Positions 16,829-25,407 of a stretch of 64,000 nucleotides of DNA are shown here, piece after piece; the first letter of the stretch is position 1; the number at the start of each line of letters is the position of its first letter. The notes beneath the pieces are model-generated. The model was not told the origin of the DNA. It saw nothing but the letters and a program-made list of their open reading frames with translations, and ran no database searches. The stretch comes from Neomoorella stamsii. Its GTDB lineage: Bacteria; Bacillota; DSM-521; Neomoorellales; Neomoorellaceae. A program made the translations under genes and the position numbers. The stretch lies in NCBI RefSeq assembly GCF_002995805.1, contig NZ_PVXL01000046.1, forward strand, positions 1-64,000, in the 5' to 3' direction.

Positions 16829-17531
16829 AAAGGGCCAACACCACCGTAACATTATCCGGCCCGCCCCGTTCCAGGGCCAACCGCAGCAATTCCCGGGTAG
16901 CTCCAGCCAGTTCCTGGTGGCGGTTCATGATAGCCGCCAGCTCCTGATCGGGAATGACCTCATAAAGGCCGTCAGTACATAAAAGCAACCGGTCCCCCGG
17001 CTTAAGCTCAATTTCCCGGCTGTCAATATTCACCGTACCCCCGGTACCCAGGGCCCGGGTAAGAATATTGCGCTGGGGGTGCTGGCGGGCCTCTTCCGCC
17101 GTCAGGCCGCCGCAGCGGACTAGTTCGCCAACATAAGAATGATCGTTAGTTAAGACCTCTAACTGTCCGTCCCGGAAAAGGTAAGCACGGCTGTCACCGA
17201 TGTGGACCAGGAAACCCTTTGGCCCCACTATCCAGACGGCCGTCATGGTCGTACCCATCCCCGCCCGTTCCCGGCTGGACAGGGAAGAACGGTAAACTAT
17301 TTCGTTGGCAAAGGCTGCCGCTGCCAGCAACCGGGACAATGGTTCCCCCGTTGTCCCGTTAAAAAGCCTGTCTTGCAGGGCCCGTAGAGCCAGGTGGCTG
17401 GCAACTTCCCCGGCCTGGTGCCCGCCCATACCATCGGCTACTGCAAAAAGCCCCCGTTCAACGTCGATAATAAAATAATCTTCATTACCGGGCCGCACCA
17501 GTCCGGTATGGGAAAGGGCGTCGGCTCGCAT
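16821..17531 (-). CDS. stp: PP2C-family serine/threonine phosphatase
   Basis: A 236-residue metal-dependent phosphatase that opposes PrkC. Motifs: SHTGLVRPGNEDYF, VADGMGGHQAGEVAS (metal-binding Asp), GDSRAYLFRDGQL, LLCTDGLYEV and GGPDNVTVV. Cytoplasmic, no membrane segment. The start overlaps the end of the FHA gene by 47 bases, and its end overlaps the SEDS gene by 8, so the whole cluster reads as one coupled operon. Confidence 0.96.
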   Translation of the reverse strand: MRADALSHTGLVRPGNEDYFIIDVERGLFAVADGMGGHQAGEVASHLALRALQDRLFNGTTGEPLSRLLAAAAFANEIVYRSSLSSRERAGMGTTMTAVWIVGPKGFLVHIGDSRAYLFRDGQLEVLTNDHSYVGELVRCGGLTAEEARQHPQRNILTRALGTGGTVNIDSREIELKPGDRLLLCTDGLYEVIPDQELAAIMNRHQELAGATRELLRLALERGGPDNVTVVLALYE

Positions 17532-17976
17532 CTTCCCACCCCACTTTAAAGGTCACGCCGCCAATCCGTACTTGATCGCCGGGCCGTAAACTCTGCGGAC
17601 CGGTTAGTAACTGGCCGTTAACGTAAGTCCCATTGGTGCTATCCAGGTCAAGCAACTGCCATTCTTCTCCGCTACGGGTAATTACAGCGTGGCGGGCCGA
17701 AACGTGAATGTCATTGATGACAATATCGTTATGTTTATCGCGGCCAATGGTAATATTTTCGCCGAGGAAGTATCTTTCTCCTCTTTTTATGTTCCCGTTT
17801 TTTGCTTCCAGGACGGTTAAAACGGGCCGGCCCCTGGCGGCAGGGGAACGCTTAAGGGTATGTCCCGGCCCCAGCTCCAGGTACATGAGCCTTAAGACAT
17901 GCCACAGGAAAAGGTAGATTAAAACTACAAAGACAAATCTCAACCCGGCCAGTAAAATTTCCGCCAAAGTAACCAC
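17485..17976 (-). CDS. FHA-domain protein with N-terminal membrane anchor (FhaB type)
   Basis: A 163-residue protein with one hydrophobic helix at residues about 6-30 and a cytoplasmic FHA domain from about residue 70 (FLGENITIGRDKHNDIVIND, HVSARHAVI, DLDSTNGTYVNGQ). FHA domains bind phosphothreonine, so it is probably a PrkC target linking kinase signalling to FtsW/PBP, as for FhaB-type proteins. GTG start. The C-terminus extends 47 bases into stp, longer than most overlaps; the FHA fold itself is complete before this. Confidence 0.9.
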   Translation of the reverse strand: MVTLAEILLAGLRFVFVVLIYLFLWHVLRLMYLELGPGHTLKRSPAARGRPVLTVLEAKNGNIKRGERYFLGENITIGRDKHNDIVINDIHVSARHAVITRSGEEWQLLDLDSTNGTYVNGQLLTGPQSLRPGDQVRIGGVTFKVGWEDASRRPFPYRTGAAR

Positions 17977-17986
17977 CCGTTCCCGC

Positions 17987-18736
17987 CTAGCTTACCTGTA
18001 ATTCTAACACAGTCCGGCCCACCTGCATACGGTCGCCGGGGTTCAAAAAGGCCCGTTCCACCTTCTTCCCGTTAACCAGGGTACCGTTGCGGCTGCCCAG
18101 GTCCGTCAGCAAGACCCGGTCATGGCTTTCTTCCAGCTGGCAGTGGCGCCGGGAAACCTGCTCGTCGGTAAGGATAAAGTCGCAGGCCGGATGGCGCCCC
18201 AGGACCTGCTTCCCGGGCCGCAAGAGGAAAGTACGCCCCGCATCCGGCCCGGCAATGACGGCTAGTTTTAAGGAGGGCCGGCCTGGCCGGTCAACCTCTT
18301 CGTCGATCGCCTTGTAAATTAAAGTATCGCCTTCAACATGATTGGTTTCCGCATCTTCCTCCGGCCGCCCTTCTTCCATCCGGGCGTGGATACGCACCTC
18401 ACCTGGGGCCAGTTCATCTTCTACCTCCAGCTCTACCCGGGGCTCGCCGACCATGGTAAAATTTTGCTCGGCCGCCTTCTTCTTTAAGTAGTCGGCCAGT
18501 TCCCTGGCCAGGGAATTTTCAAAGGCCGCCAGGCGTTCAAAATCCTTTGGATTGAGATTAACCAGGTAAACATTGGGAACATAAACACGGCTGACGCTTA
18601 CCGTCCGCCGGGCTGCCATGGTTTTAGCCAGTTTTTTGGCAATCTCCACGGGTTGCAGGGAAACATCGGCCCCGCGGCGAAAAAGTCCATCAAAAAGGCG
18701 TTGCCAGAAACGCTCGTTTTTTTCCAGCCAATCCAT
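17987..18736 (-). CDS. DUF3662 + FHA domain protein (FhaA type)
   Basis: A 249-residue two-domain protein: DUF3662 in residues about 1-125 (opening with WLEKNERFWQRLFDGLF, then VSLQPVEIAKKLAKTM and VYVPNVYLVNL) and an FHA domain from about 165 (LGRHPACDFILTDEQVSRRHC, LGSRNGTLVNGKKV). FhaA-type proteins bind phosphorylated kinase or wall-synthesis proteins. Its ATG overlaps the rlmN TAA by one base (TAATG), so it is coupled to the gene before it. Confidence 0.94.
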   Translation of the reverse strand: MDWLEKNERFWQRLFDGLFRRGADVSLQPVEIAKKLAKTMAARRTVSVSRVYVPNVYLVNLNPKDFERLAAFENSLARELADYLKKKAAEQNFTMVGEPRVELEVEDELAPGEVRIHARMEEGRPEEDAETNHVEGDTLIYKAIDEEVDRPGRPSLKLAVIAGPDAGRTFLLRPGKQVLGRHPACDFILTDEQVSRRHCQLEESHDRVLLTDLGSRNGTLVNGKKVERAFLNPGDRMQVGRTVLELQVS

Positions 18737-19803
18737 TAAAGCACCTCCCTGCTGGCGTTATAGCGGAGCTGGCCGCAGGCGGCGGCGATATCCTGCCCCC
18801 GGCTTTCCCTCACGGCAGCTGCCAGGCCGGCCTGTTGCAGCCAGGTAGCAAAAAGCCGTGCCTTTTCCCCGCTTACACCCTGGAAAGGGTTGCCGGGAAC
18901 CGGATTTAAGGGGATCAGGTTGACAAAGGCCAGCGTTCCCCGGAGCAACTCGATCAAACGGCGGGCGTCTTCCCGGCGGTCATTGACCCCAGCAATGAGG
19001 GCATATTCAAAGGTGACCCGCCGTCCCGTCACCTGGCTATAGTGGCGGCAGGCCGGGATCAACTTTTCCAGGGGATAACGCCTGTTAATGGGCATTAACC
19101 GCTCCCGCAGTTCATTGGTGGCCGCATGGAGGGAAACGGCCAGTTCCAGGGGCGGCTCCTCCCCGGCCAGCTGCAAAATCTGGGGTACCAGGCCACAGGT
19201 AGAAATGGTGATCCGCCGGTGACTTATGCCCCACCCTGCCGGGTGTTCAAATATCCGCGTGGCCTTCAGGACGGCCTGGTAATTAAGCAGGGGCTCGCCC
19301 ATGCCCATAAAGACGATATTGCTCAAGCGGCCCTCCGGGTCCCGCTGCTGCCCTTCTCCCACCAGGGCCAGGGCCTGGAGGACAATTTCCCCCGGCGTAA
19401 GGTTGCGCCGGAAACCACCCTGGCCGGTGGCACAAAAGCTGCAGCCCATGGCGCAGCCCACCTGGCTGGACAGGCAGGCAGTCTGCCGCCGGCGGCCATC
19501 TTCATAGGACATAAGGACACATTCAATCAATTCGCCGTCCGCCAGGCTCAGCAATAATTTCCGGGTCAGGCCGTCGGCCGCCACCCGGCGGTTTTTAATC
19601 TCTACCGGCGGCAATAACGCCCGCCCGGCCAGCCGGGCCCGGAAAGCCCCGGGCAAGTCGGTCATCTCATCCAGGCTAGTAGCCCGGCGGCGGTGGAGCC
19701 AGTGAAAGAGCTGCCGGCCGCGGTAGGGCGCTTCACCCAGTCCGGTCGCCAGTTGCGCCAGTTCCTCAGGCAGCAGGCCCCGCAGGTCAATCCTGGTAGT
19801 CAT
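18736..19803 (-). CDS. rlmN: dual-specificity 23S rRNA A2503 / tRNA A37 methyltransferase RlmN
   Basis: A 355-residue radical-SAM methyltransferase making 2-methyladenosine. The cluster motif CAMGCSFC (CxxxCxxC) is followed by GEIVLQ and the substrate part FMGMGEPLLNY; the second catalytic cysteine is in the C-terminal IAAACGQL. N-terminal helical domain with FRARL. Of two ATGs two codons apart the second is preferred, since AGGGGA then lies at proper distance. First gene of the wall/phosphorylation cluster. Confidence 0.96.
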   Translation of the reverse strand: MTTRIDLRGLLPEELAQLATGLGEAPYRGRQLFHWLHRRRATSLDEMTDLPGAFRARLAGRALLPPVEIKNRRVAADGLTRKLLLSLADGELIECVLMSYEDGRRRQTACLSSQVGCAMGCSFCATGQGGFRRNLTPGEIVLQALALVGEGQQRDPEGRLSNIVFMGMGEPLLNYQAVLKATRIFEHPAGWGISHRRITISTCGLVPQILQLAGEEPPLELAVSLHAATNELRERLMPINRRYPLEKLIPACRHYSQVTGRRVTFEYALIAGVNDRREDARRLIELLRGTLAFVNLIPLNPVPGNPFQGVSGEKARLFATWLQQAGLAAAVRESRGQDIAAACGQLRYNASREVL

Positions 19804-19880
19804 AACCATCCCCTGGCATTATTATGAATGAAGCCATACCATAATATACCACATTGCGCCGGGTAGGGGTCAAGATAAAG

Positions 19881-19909
19881 AAAAAAAAGGGGAGTGAAAC
19901 CTCCCCTTA
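19881..19909 (-). terminator. terminator of the agr-type operon
   Basis: Minus-strand hairpin AAGGGGAG / CTCCCCTT with a short loop and eight T residues, 21 bases past the autoinducer-peptide stop. Confidence 0.88.
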
Positions 19910-19929
19910 ACTATGTAATCCCCCTTACG

Positions 19930-20064
19930 CTACTTCCTTAAACCGGGCGGGACTTCCGGCTGGTGCCAGACCCACGCGCTGGTCGGCAGCACACTGCCGT
20001 TGGCCACCAGGACGGCCAGGGCCACGCCCAGGGAAACTACAGTGGCCGCTAGCTTCTTCAACAT
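19930..20064 (-). CDS. agrD: cyclic lactone autoinducer peptide precursor (AgrD-like)
   Basis: A 44-residue peptide gene with GGAGGTGA upstream of its ATG. It begins with a basic/amphipathic leader (MLKKLAATVV), a hydrophobic stretch, then the segment TSAWVWHQPEVPPGLRK. The QPEVP tail with charged C-terminus is the recognition signature of AgrD-type precursors. In most relatives a cysteine sits five residues before the aromatic/His preceding QPEVP; here that position is Ser29, so the ring would be an oxygen ester (lactone) S-A-W-V-W rather than a thiolactone. It lies 6 bases after agrB, whose product should process and export it. Confidence 0.88.
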   Translation of the reverse strand: MLKKLAATVVSLGVALAVLVANGSVLPTSAWVWHQPEVPPGLRK

Positions 20065-20070
20065 GAAACT

Positions 20071-20736
20071 TCACCTCCTTCCCTCTAGCTTTTTATCGAG
20101 GGGCAGGAGACGTTTTAACAGGCCGTCTGCCCGCCCCACGACGGCAAAACCCGGAGGTGTCAGGGCAAAGCCCTGGAAAACCAGGGCCATGAGGCTGCTG
20201 GCCAGGGTGCTGCTGCCAGGCCACCCCAGGTAATAACCCAGGCTAACGACTGCTAACCATAGAACTAACCACAAATAACAGGCTTTCTTTAACCTGGCCC
20301 GGCGTACCGGGTTGATAATGGGGGCCGCAGCCGTGTCTGCCGGCGCCCGGCGCCAAGCAATTACCAGGCTCGCCGCAAATACCGCCACCACGCCAACCAT
20401 TAAACTCCCTCCCAAGATACTCGCCAGCCAGCGGCCCAGGGAGGCCAAGAGGACTAAGGTTAACAACGATAAAATCAAGCAACGGTAATAGGCGCTGCAG
20501 TGCACGCCGCCAGCCAGGAGGCGGTAAGTGGCCATAGTTATGAGGGCCGCCATCATCTCTGGCAGCAAGCCCAGGTACCAGGCAACGGCCACAAAGGCGA
20601 TTAACTGCAGGCTAGCCCCCAGGGCCACCTCCAGGCCAAAGGCTACTACTTCTACCTGTGGTTTATTTTGACCCTCCGGCAACCTGGCTACCAGGTAAGC
20701 GGCACTGCTTTGGGCTAAATAGTGGATACTTAGCAA
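20071..20736 (-). CDS. agrB: AgrB-like accessory gene regulator protease/cyclase
   Basis: A 221-residue AgrB family membrane peptidase that removes the AgrD tail and closes the (thio)lactone. The catalytic pair is in RLLAGGVHCSAYYRC (His in GGVHC, the Cys of YYRC). About five to six membrane helices follow. A TTG start with AGGAGCAGG upstream is used. The gene is 80 bases downstream of the sensor kinase and immediately upstream of the peptide gene; the order kinase-agrB-agrD is a rearranged agr operon. Confidence 0.93.
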   Translation of the reverse strand: MLSIHYLAQSSAAYLVARLPEGQNKPQVEVVAFGLEVALGASLQLIAFVAVAWYLGLLPEMMAALITMATYRLLAGGVHCSAYYRCLILSLLTLVLLASLGRWLASILGGSLMVGVVAVFAASLVIAWRRAPADTAAAPIINPVRRARLKKACYLWLVLWLAVVSLGYYLGWPGSSTLASSLMALVFQGFALTPPGFAVVGRADGLLKRLLPLDKKLEGRR

Positions 20737-20816
20737 GTCTTACCTGCTCCATAAGGGTTTGCTAATTCTACCATATTATTCTACATGATTCTCCAGATTC
20801 CTGCTGCCCTGGCAAA

Positions 20817-21680
20817 TTATATCGATAAAATGGTAATTTTCACGGTAAAAACCGTGCCCTGGTCGCTGCTGCGGACCTCGATCCGGCCGTTATGGGCTGC
20901 CACCAGCTTCTGGACGATGTAAAGCCCCTGGCCGTGGTTCTCCTTATCGACCTTCTTCGTGGTAAAACCCCGTTCAAAGATCTTTTTCTGCAGCTCCAAG
21001 GTAATGACCGGGCCGGTATTGCCCACCTCAAAGCAGTAGTAATTGCCCGCATTAAAGATCCGTAACCAGATGCGCTTTTCCATACCAGGCAGGGCGGCCA
21101 GGGTGGCTTCGATGGCGTTATCCAGGAGGTTGCCAAAGATGCTGGTGGCATCCGTCTGGGACAGCAAGAACCCCTTTAAATCGCTGTTGATCTCGTATTG
21201 AAAGTTTATCCCCCGCGCTTCCGCCGCCGCGGCCTTGGCCTGGAAGAGGGCCGCCAGGACCGGTTGGTTGACTTCAATGATGCGGGTGGGCTGGCGCACC
21301 TCGTTGCAGACCGAAGTTATGTACTCCAGGGCAGCATCGGCCATGTTCAACTGCAGCAGGCCATAGACCGTCTGCAGGTGGCTGATGAAGTCGTGGCGCT
21401 GGGTGCGTAAATTCTTCAGGCTCTCCTTTAAATTTTCGATGTACAATTCCTGGCGCAGGAGCTGCATGTCCCGGCCGGCTGCTGAAAATAAAACATAAAT
21501 CATACCCATGGAAGTCAGCAAAAGTAAAAATGAGAGAATCAGATTGGCAGCTGGTGTCTGCTCCAGGGTAAAAATGTGAAAAATTTGCCGGACATAATAG
21601 CTTAAATTTAGAAGCACAATCAAAAAGGTCTGCAGTAGGACCAAGGTGATAATAACCCAGGTTAAATTTTTACTTTTCAT
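20817..21680 (-). CDS. AgrC-like sensor histidine kinase
   Basis: A 287-residue kinase with two N-terminal membrane helices (about 5-27 and 45-66), a phosphoacceptor segment LRTQRHDFISHLQTVYGLLQL of the HPK10/Spo0B-like kind (written here only as RHDFISHLQ), and an ATPase domain with NLLDNAIEA (N box) and GQGLYIVQKLV (G box). AgrC proteins usually have six or so membrane helices before the histidine; here only two are encoded, while the preceding gene codes for a separate multi-span protein. The ATG lies within the last codons of that gene (11-base overlap). No response regulator gene is adjacent. Confidence 0.85.
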   Translation of the reverse strand: MKSKNLTWVIITLVLLQTFLIVLLNLSYYVRQIFHIFTLEQTPAANLILSFLLLLTSMGMIYVLFSAAGRDMQLLRQELYIENLKESLKNLRTQRHDFISHLQTVYGLLQLNMADAALEYITSVCNEVRQPTRIIEVNQPVLAALFQAKAAAAEARGINFQYEINSDLKGFLLSQTDATSIFGNLLDNAIEATLAALPGMEKRIWLRIFNAGNYYCFEVGNTGPVITLELQKKIFERGFTTKKVDKENHGQGLYIVQKLVAAHNGRIEVRSSDQGTVFTVKITILSI

Positions 21681-22176
21681 CCTCTTTTTCCTTTCTCTTA
21701 TGACTACGCAGCAGTCCATCCCCAAATATTAAGGAGAAATGCCGGCGCCGGCAGAAGTATGCCACCAGGCCCAGGACTATTTCATCCGGTAAGGGAAAAA
21801 GAACCCTTAACCATGGATCATGTAAGGCTGTTGCAACACTGATACCAGTAAGATTGGATACAATAGGAATAGATATACTCTCAACAATACCTAAAGCAAG
21901 GATACCAAGGGAAGAGGCTATAAGCCCTTTAAAAAAATTTAGCCGTAAAATCAGTCGTATTGCAAGAGCTAGTGCAATAATTAAAGCTAAAGTATGAACG
22001 CCAAAATCCAGGGATAAACGCCGGAAGTAAAAAGAAAACACCGCCCCGATTATCCCGACCACTACAATCCCTTTCATCCTGGGGTACTCACCAACTAGGG
22101 CCAAACCTAAAGTAACTAAAATTATTTCCTCCGGTATAGACTGGAAGACCAGAGCCGTCCAGGGCATGATGTCCAT
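21670..22176 (-). CDS. multi-span membrane protein, possible split sensor half of AgrC
   Basis: A 168-residue protein with five or six hydrophobic segments and a very basic/acidic tail (RSHKRKEKEDEK). I do not recognise a named family, but AgrC-like and related peptide-sensing kinases often carry an N-terminal five-to-seven-helix domain of similar size, opening with a PEEIILVTLGLALVG-like helix. Its stop overlaps the kinase start, so the two are translationally coupled. The inference is that these are the receptor and kinase halves encoded separately. GGGGGGAAATTT precedes its ATG. First gene of the four-gene agr-type operon. Confidence 0.7.
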   Translation of the reverse strand: MDIMPWTALVFQSIPEEIILVTLGLALVGEYPRMKGIVVVGIIGAVFSFYFRRLSLDFGVHTLALIIALALAIRLILRLNFFKGLIASSLGILALGIVESISIPIVSNLTGISVATALHDPWLRVLFPLPDEIVLGLVAYFCRRRHFSLIFGDGLLRSHKRKEKEDEK

Positions 22177-22230
22177 AAATTTCCCCCCAGTTTACCGCCT
22201 ATCCACCTAAACCAAATTCTGCATCGCAGG

Positions 22231-23610
22231 TCAAAATCCTCTATTTTCCTCCCTTTTTAAGCGCGCTATGAAGAAGCCGTCGGTACCGTGGCGCTGGGGT
22301 AGATACTGGACCCAGCCCTGCCGGGCCGGGACCTCCAGGTCGGCTGGTAGGACCGGCAGCCATGGTTCCAGGGAAACAAGGGAAAATTCCCGCGCCCGGT
22401 CCAGGAATTGCCGGATAACTTCCTGGTTTTCTTCCGGGGCCAGGGAGCAGGTGCTGTAGACTAAAACCCCGTCCGGCTTTAAAGCCCGCCTGGCTCCCAG
22501 GAGGATCTCCAGCTGTAGCCGGGCCATTTCCCAGGTCCCGGCCAGCTCCTTGCGCCAGCGGGCATCTGGCCGCCGGCGTAGCACCCCCAGCCCCGAACAG
22601 GGGGCGTCAATGAGCAAATAATCGGCAACCTCCGGGTAACGTTGCCCCAGTTCCCGGGCATCCGCCAGAACCGCCCGGACACAAGTCACCCCCAGGCGCC
22701 GGCAGTTTTCTTTAATTAACTCCAGGCGGGAAGGATGGACATCGCAGGCCAGAATCGTGCCCCGGTTGACCATGAGCTGGGCCAGGTGGGTGGTCTTGCC
22801 GCCGGGGGCGGCACTGGCATCGATAACAATAGACCCCGGTTCGGGTTTTAAGGCATGACCGACCAGCTGGGAACCTTCATCCTGGACATAGAACAACCCT
22901 TCCCGGAAGGAAGGGCTAGCCTTTACCGCCCCCAGGCCTTCAACTATAAGGCCCTCGGGGGCATAGCGGGCCGGCCTGACGGTAGCTCCCTCGTCCTGGA
23001 GGCGCGCGGCCAGGCCGGCTACTGTCGTCTTCAGGGTATTGGTGCGGATAACCATCAGGGCCGGTTCATTATCCGCGCGGCAGAGGGCCTCCGTCTCTTC
23101 GTAGCCAAACTGCGCCAGCCATTTCTCTACCAGCCAGCGGGGGTGATAGTAACGCAAGGAGAGGTAGCCGGCAGGATCATTCCCGGGATCCGGATAAGGT
23201 AAATCATCTTTCCGGCGATCTAAATGGCGCAGGACGCCGTTTACCAGGCCCACAGTGCCCCGGTGACCGTATTTTTTGGCCAGTTCCACTGTTTCATAGA
23301 TGGCCGCCCGCGCCGGTATCCGGGGTAAATACATGAGCTGCACCCCACCCAGGCGCAAAAGACAGCGGATCCAGGGCGGCAGTTTCGCCAGGGGGTGTTT
23401 TAAAAAGAGGCCCAGGGCCCAGTCCAGGGTTTGCCAGGCCTTGATGGCGCTGTAGGCCAGCTCCGTGGCCAGGGTGCGGTCGCGGCCCTCCAGGTTGGAG
23501 GCCTGCAAGACTTCATCCAGGGCCAGGCTGGCAAAGGCCCCTTCCTCCGTCACCCGGTAAATGACCTGCAGGGCCGCCTCCCGGGCCGAAGCAGCCGGCC
23601 TGAGTTTCAC
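22231..23610 (-). CDS. rsmB: 16S rRNA (cytosine-5)-methyltransferase RsmB
   Basis: A 459-residue enzyme that methylates C967 of 16S rRNA. Residues about 1-140 are a NusB-like RNA-binding domain (REAALQVIYRVTEEGAFA); the SAM-dependent domain has DASAAPGGKTTHLAQL, DAPCSGLGVLRRRPDARW (active-site Cys) and STCSLAPEENQEVI. GTG start with GGAGGTAACAGAGG upstream. Part of the rsmB-DUF116-fmt-def-priA string typical of Firmicutes. Confidence 0.96.
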   Translation of the reverse strand: MKLRPAASAREAALQVIYRVTEEGAFASLALDEVLQASNLEGRDRTLATELAYSAIKAWQTLDWALGLFLKHPLAKLPPWIRCLLRLGGVQLMYLPRIPARAAIYETVELAKKYGHRGTVGLVNGVLRHLDRRKDDLPYPDPGNDPAGYLSLRYYHPRWLVEKWLAQFGYEETEALCRADNEPALMVIRTNTLKTTVAGLAARLQDEGATVRPARYAPEGLIVEGLGAVKASPSFREGLFYVQDEGSQLVGHALKPEPGSIVIDASAAPGGKTTHLAQLMVNRGTILACDVHPSRLELIKENCRRLGVTCVRAVLADARELGQRYPEVADYLLIDAPCSGLGVLRRRPDARWRKELAGTWEMARLQLEILLGARRALKPDGVLVYSTCSLAPEENQEVIRQFLDRAREFSLVSLEPWLPVLPADLEVPARQGWVQYLPQRHGTDGFFIARLKREENRGF

Positions 23611-23625
23611 CCTCTGTTACCTCCT

Positions 23626-24432
23626 CTAAACACTGCTACCAACTCCCCAGCCTTCGCTGCGCACCTGGGGCTGGCTGATTGTTTGACCGTACAGGAAAAA
23701 CTGGATGGCTTGCTCTACCTGGTTTAAATTAACCTGGGTATTGAGGCAGGGGCCTTGGGGCCTTGAGTTTAAAACCCCCAGGACAGGCATGGGCTGGGTG
23801 TCCTGGATGCCACTGGTTAAATCGCGCTCGCAGGCAATGGCCACCACGGCCCGCGGCCGGTACTGTTTGACAAAGTGCCGGGCCAGGGTACCTCCGGTAG
23901 CTACGGCCAGGCGGACACCGTATCTTTCGGCCAGGGCATGAAGGGAATCAATGGGGCAGTGGCCACAGCGGCGACAGTTATAGACGTCAACAGTGATTTT
24001 ATGGGGACAGCCGCTCCACTGCAGGCAGTGGGGAGCCAGGAGAAGGATCTTCCCGGGTTCTATCAGCAGGCCCTGGAGGCGGACTAACTGGTTATTCATC
24101 TCAATAAACGAGGCTTTAATGGTTTCTGCCTTAACACCCAGGCGCCTGCCTAGGGCCAGGGCCACGGGAAAAAGGGTATTGACGGCTATTAAGCCCAGGC
24201 GCTGGAGGAAGGGCCGGCTGCGTTCCTGCCAGAGGATCAATACCAGCCCGGCGATTCCCAGGGCAATGATGAGGAAGAGGACGGCCAGGGTAAAAAAACC
24301 CAGAACCAGGAGGAGACGATTGAGAAAACTGGTATGGTTAACCAGGAGATACCAGCTGCCTGCCAGCACGGCAGTTATAAACAAAAGGCTCAGGGCCAGG
24401 AGGCCAATGAAAAGGCGCTTTTTTATGCGCAT
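23626..24432 (-). CDS. DUF116 membrane protein
   Basis: A 268-residue protein with two N-terminal membrane helices (about 8-28 and 38-66) and a cytoplasmic DUF116 domain rich in cysteines: LLLAPHCLQWSGCPHKI, then YNCRRCGHCPI and a later VAIACERDLTSGI. The cysteine pattern suggests a metal or Fe-S site. The function is unknown; the gene is frequent between fmt and rsmB in Clostridia. It starts 10 bases inside the end of fmt. Confidence 0.85.
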   Translation of the reverse strand: MRIKKRLFIGLLALSLLFITAVLAGSWYLLVNHTSFLNRLLLVLGFFTLAVLFLIIALGIAGLVLILWQERSRPFLQRLGLIAVNTLFPVALALGRRLGVKAETIKASFIEMNNQLVRLQGLLIEPGKILLLAPHCLQWSGCPHKITVDVYNCRRCGHCPIDSLHALAERYGVRLAVATGGTLARHFVKQYRPRAVVAIACERDLTSGIQDTQPMPVLGVLNSRPQGPCLNTQVNLNQVEQAIQFFLYGQTISQPQVRSEGWGVGSSV

Positions 24433-25358
24433 CCCAGCACCTCCCCGGTGGCCAGGGGATAACCACGCAGGTAGGCATCCGCCGGCATGATCTTTTTCCC
24501 CTGGGGCTGGACCGTGGTAATGAGCAGCTTACCTCTTCCTGCCTGGACAACAAAGCCTTCACTCGTCACCGCCACCACCTGGCCCGGTACCCCGGTAGTT
24601 GCTTCATCTAAAATTCTGGCGCCATATACCTTCAGGCGTTCGCCAGCCCGCAGGGTGTAGGCCCCCGGCCAGGGGTTCAGGCCGCGGATAAGGTTATAAA
24701 TTTTTCCTGCCGGCCGCTCCCAGTTAATTTTCTCTTCATCCGGTTGCAGGGGAGGCGCGTAGGTGGCCAGAGCATCATCCTGGGGCTGGCGGGGAGCCCG
24801 GCCGGTGGCCACCAGGTCCAGGGTATGTACCAGGAGTTCTGCACCCAGGATGGCCAGCCGGTCGTGGATTTCCCCGGTGGTGGCATCCGGCCCAATGGGC
24901 AGCTTCTCCTGGAGAATGATGTCGCCGGCATCTAATTGCGGCACCATCCACATGGTGGTGACTCCGGTTTCTTTTTCACCATTCATTACCGCCCGGTGGA
25001 TGGGGGCTGCCCCCCGGTAGCGGGGTAAGAGGGAAGCGTGCAGATTGATACAGCCCTTTTCTGGCAGGTCCAAAATCTCCTGCGGGAGGATACGGCCAAA
25101 GGCAACGACCACAATGACTTCTGGCTGCCATTGCTGTAGCCTGGTTAAGAATTCCTCCTCTTTCATGGCCGCTGGCTGGCTCACCGGCAGTCCCGCTGCC
25201 AGCGCCGTCTCCTTAACCGGGGGCGGCTGGAGTTTTTTGCCTCGTCCCCGGGGCCGGTCGGGCTGGGTAACCACCCCGGCGATTTCATGGCCGGAATTAA
25301 GCAGGGCCTTTAGAGAGGGTACGGCAAAATCCGGCGTCCCCATAAATACCAGGCGCAT
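24423..25358 (-). CDS. fmt: methionyl-tRNA formyltransferase
   Basis: A 311-residue enzyme that formylates initiator Met-tRNA with 10-formyl-THF. N-terminal formyltransferase fold: MRLVFMGTPDFAVPSLKAL, then NLHASLLPRYRGAAPIHRAV (active-site Asn/His) and MDAGDI-type LDAGDIILQ; C-terminal tRNA-binding OB domain from about residue 205. Neighbour of def, whose product removes the formyl group. Confidence 0.97.
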   Translation of the reverse strand: MRLVFMGTPDFAVPSLKALLNSGHEIAGVVTQPDRPRGRGKKLQPPPVKETALAAGLPVSQPAAMKEEEFLTRLQQWQPEVIVVVAFGRILPQEILDLPEKGCINLHASLLPRYRGAAPIHRAVMNGEKETGVTTMWMVPQLDAGDIILQEKLPIGPDATTGEIHDRLAILGAELLVHTLDLVATGRAPRQPQDDALATYAPPLQPDEEKINWERPAGKIYNLIRGLNPWPGAYTLRAGERLKVYGARILDEATTGVPGQVVAVTSEGFVVQAGRGKLLITTVQPQGKKIMPADAYLRGYPLATGEVLGCA

Positions 25359-25407
25359 GTCTACCGCTCCTTTTCGGAATTCAGAGGCAAGAAGTCCGAA
25401 GCCGGAA

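Noticed and set aside
18301-19301. Possible riboswitch or attenuator in the rlmN-fhaA cluster
   Set aside because: Genes overlap or touch throughout, leaving no room for a leader.
19804-19870. Promoter for rlmN (TTGACC and TATATT)
   Set aside because: The spacer is 19 bases and the match is modest, so it is not listed as a supported site.
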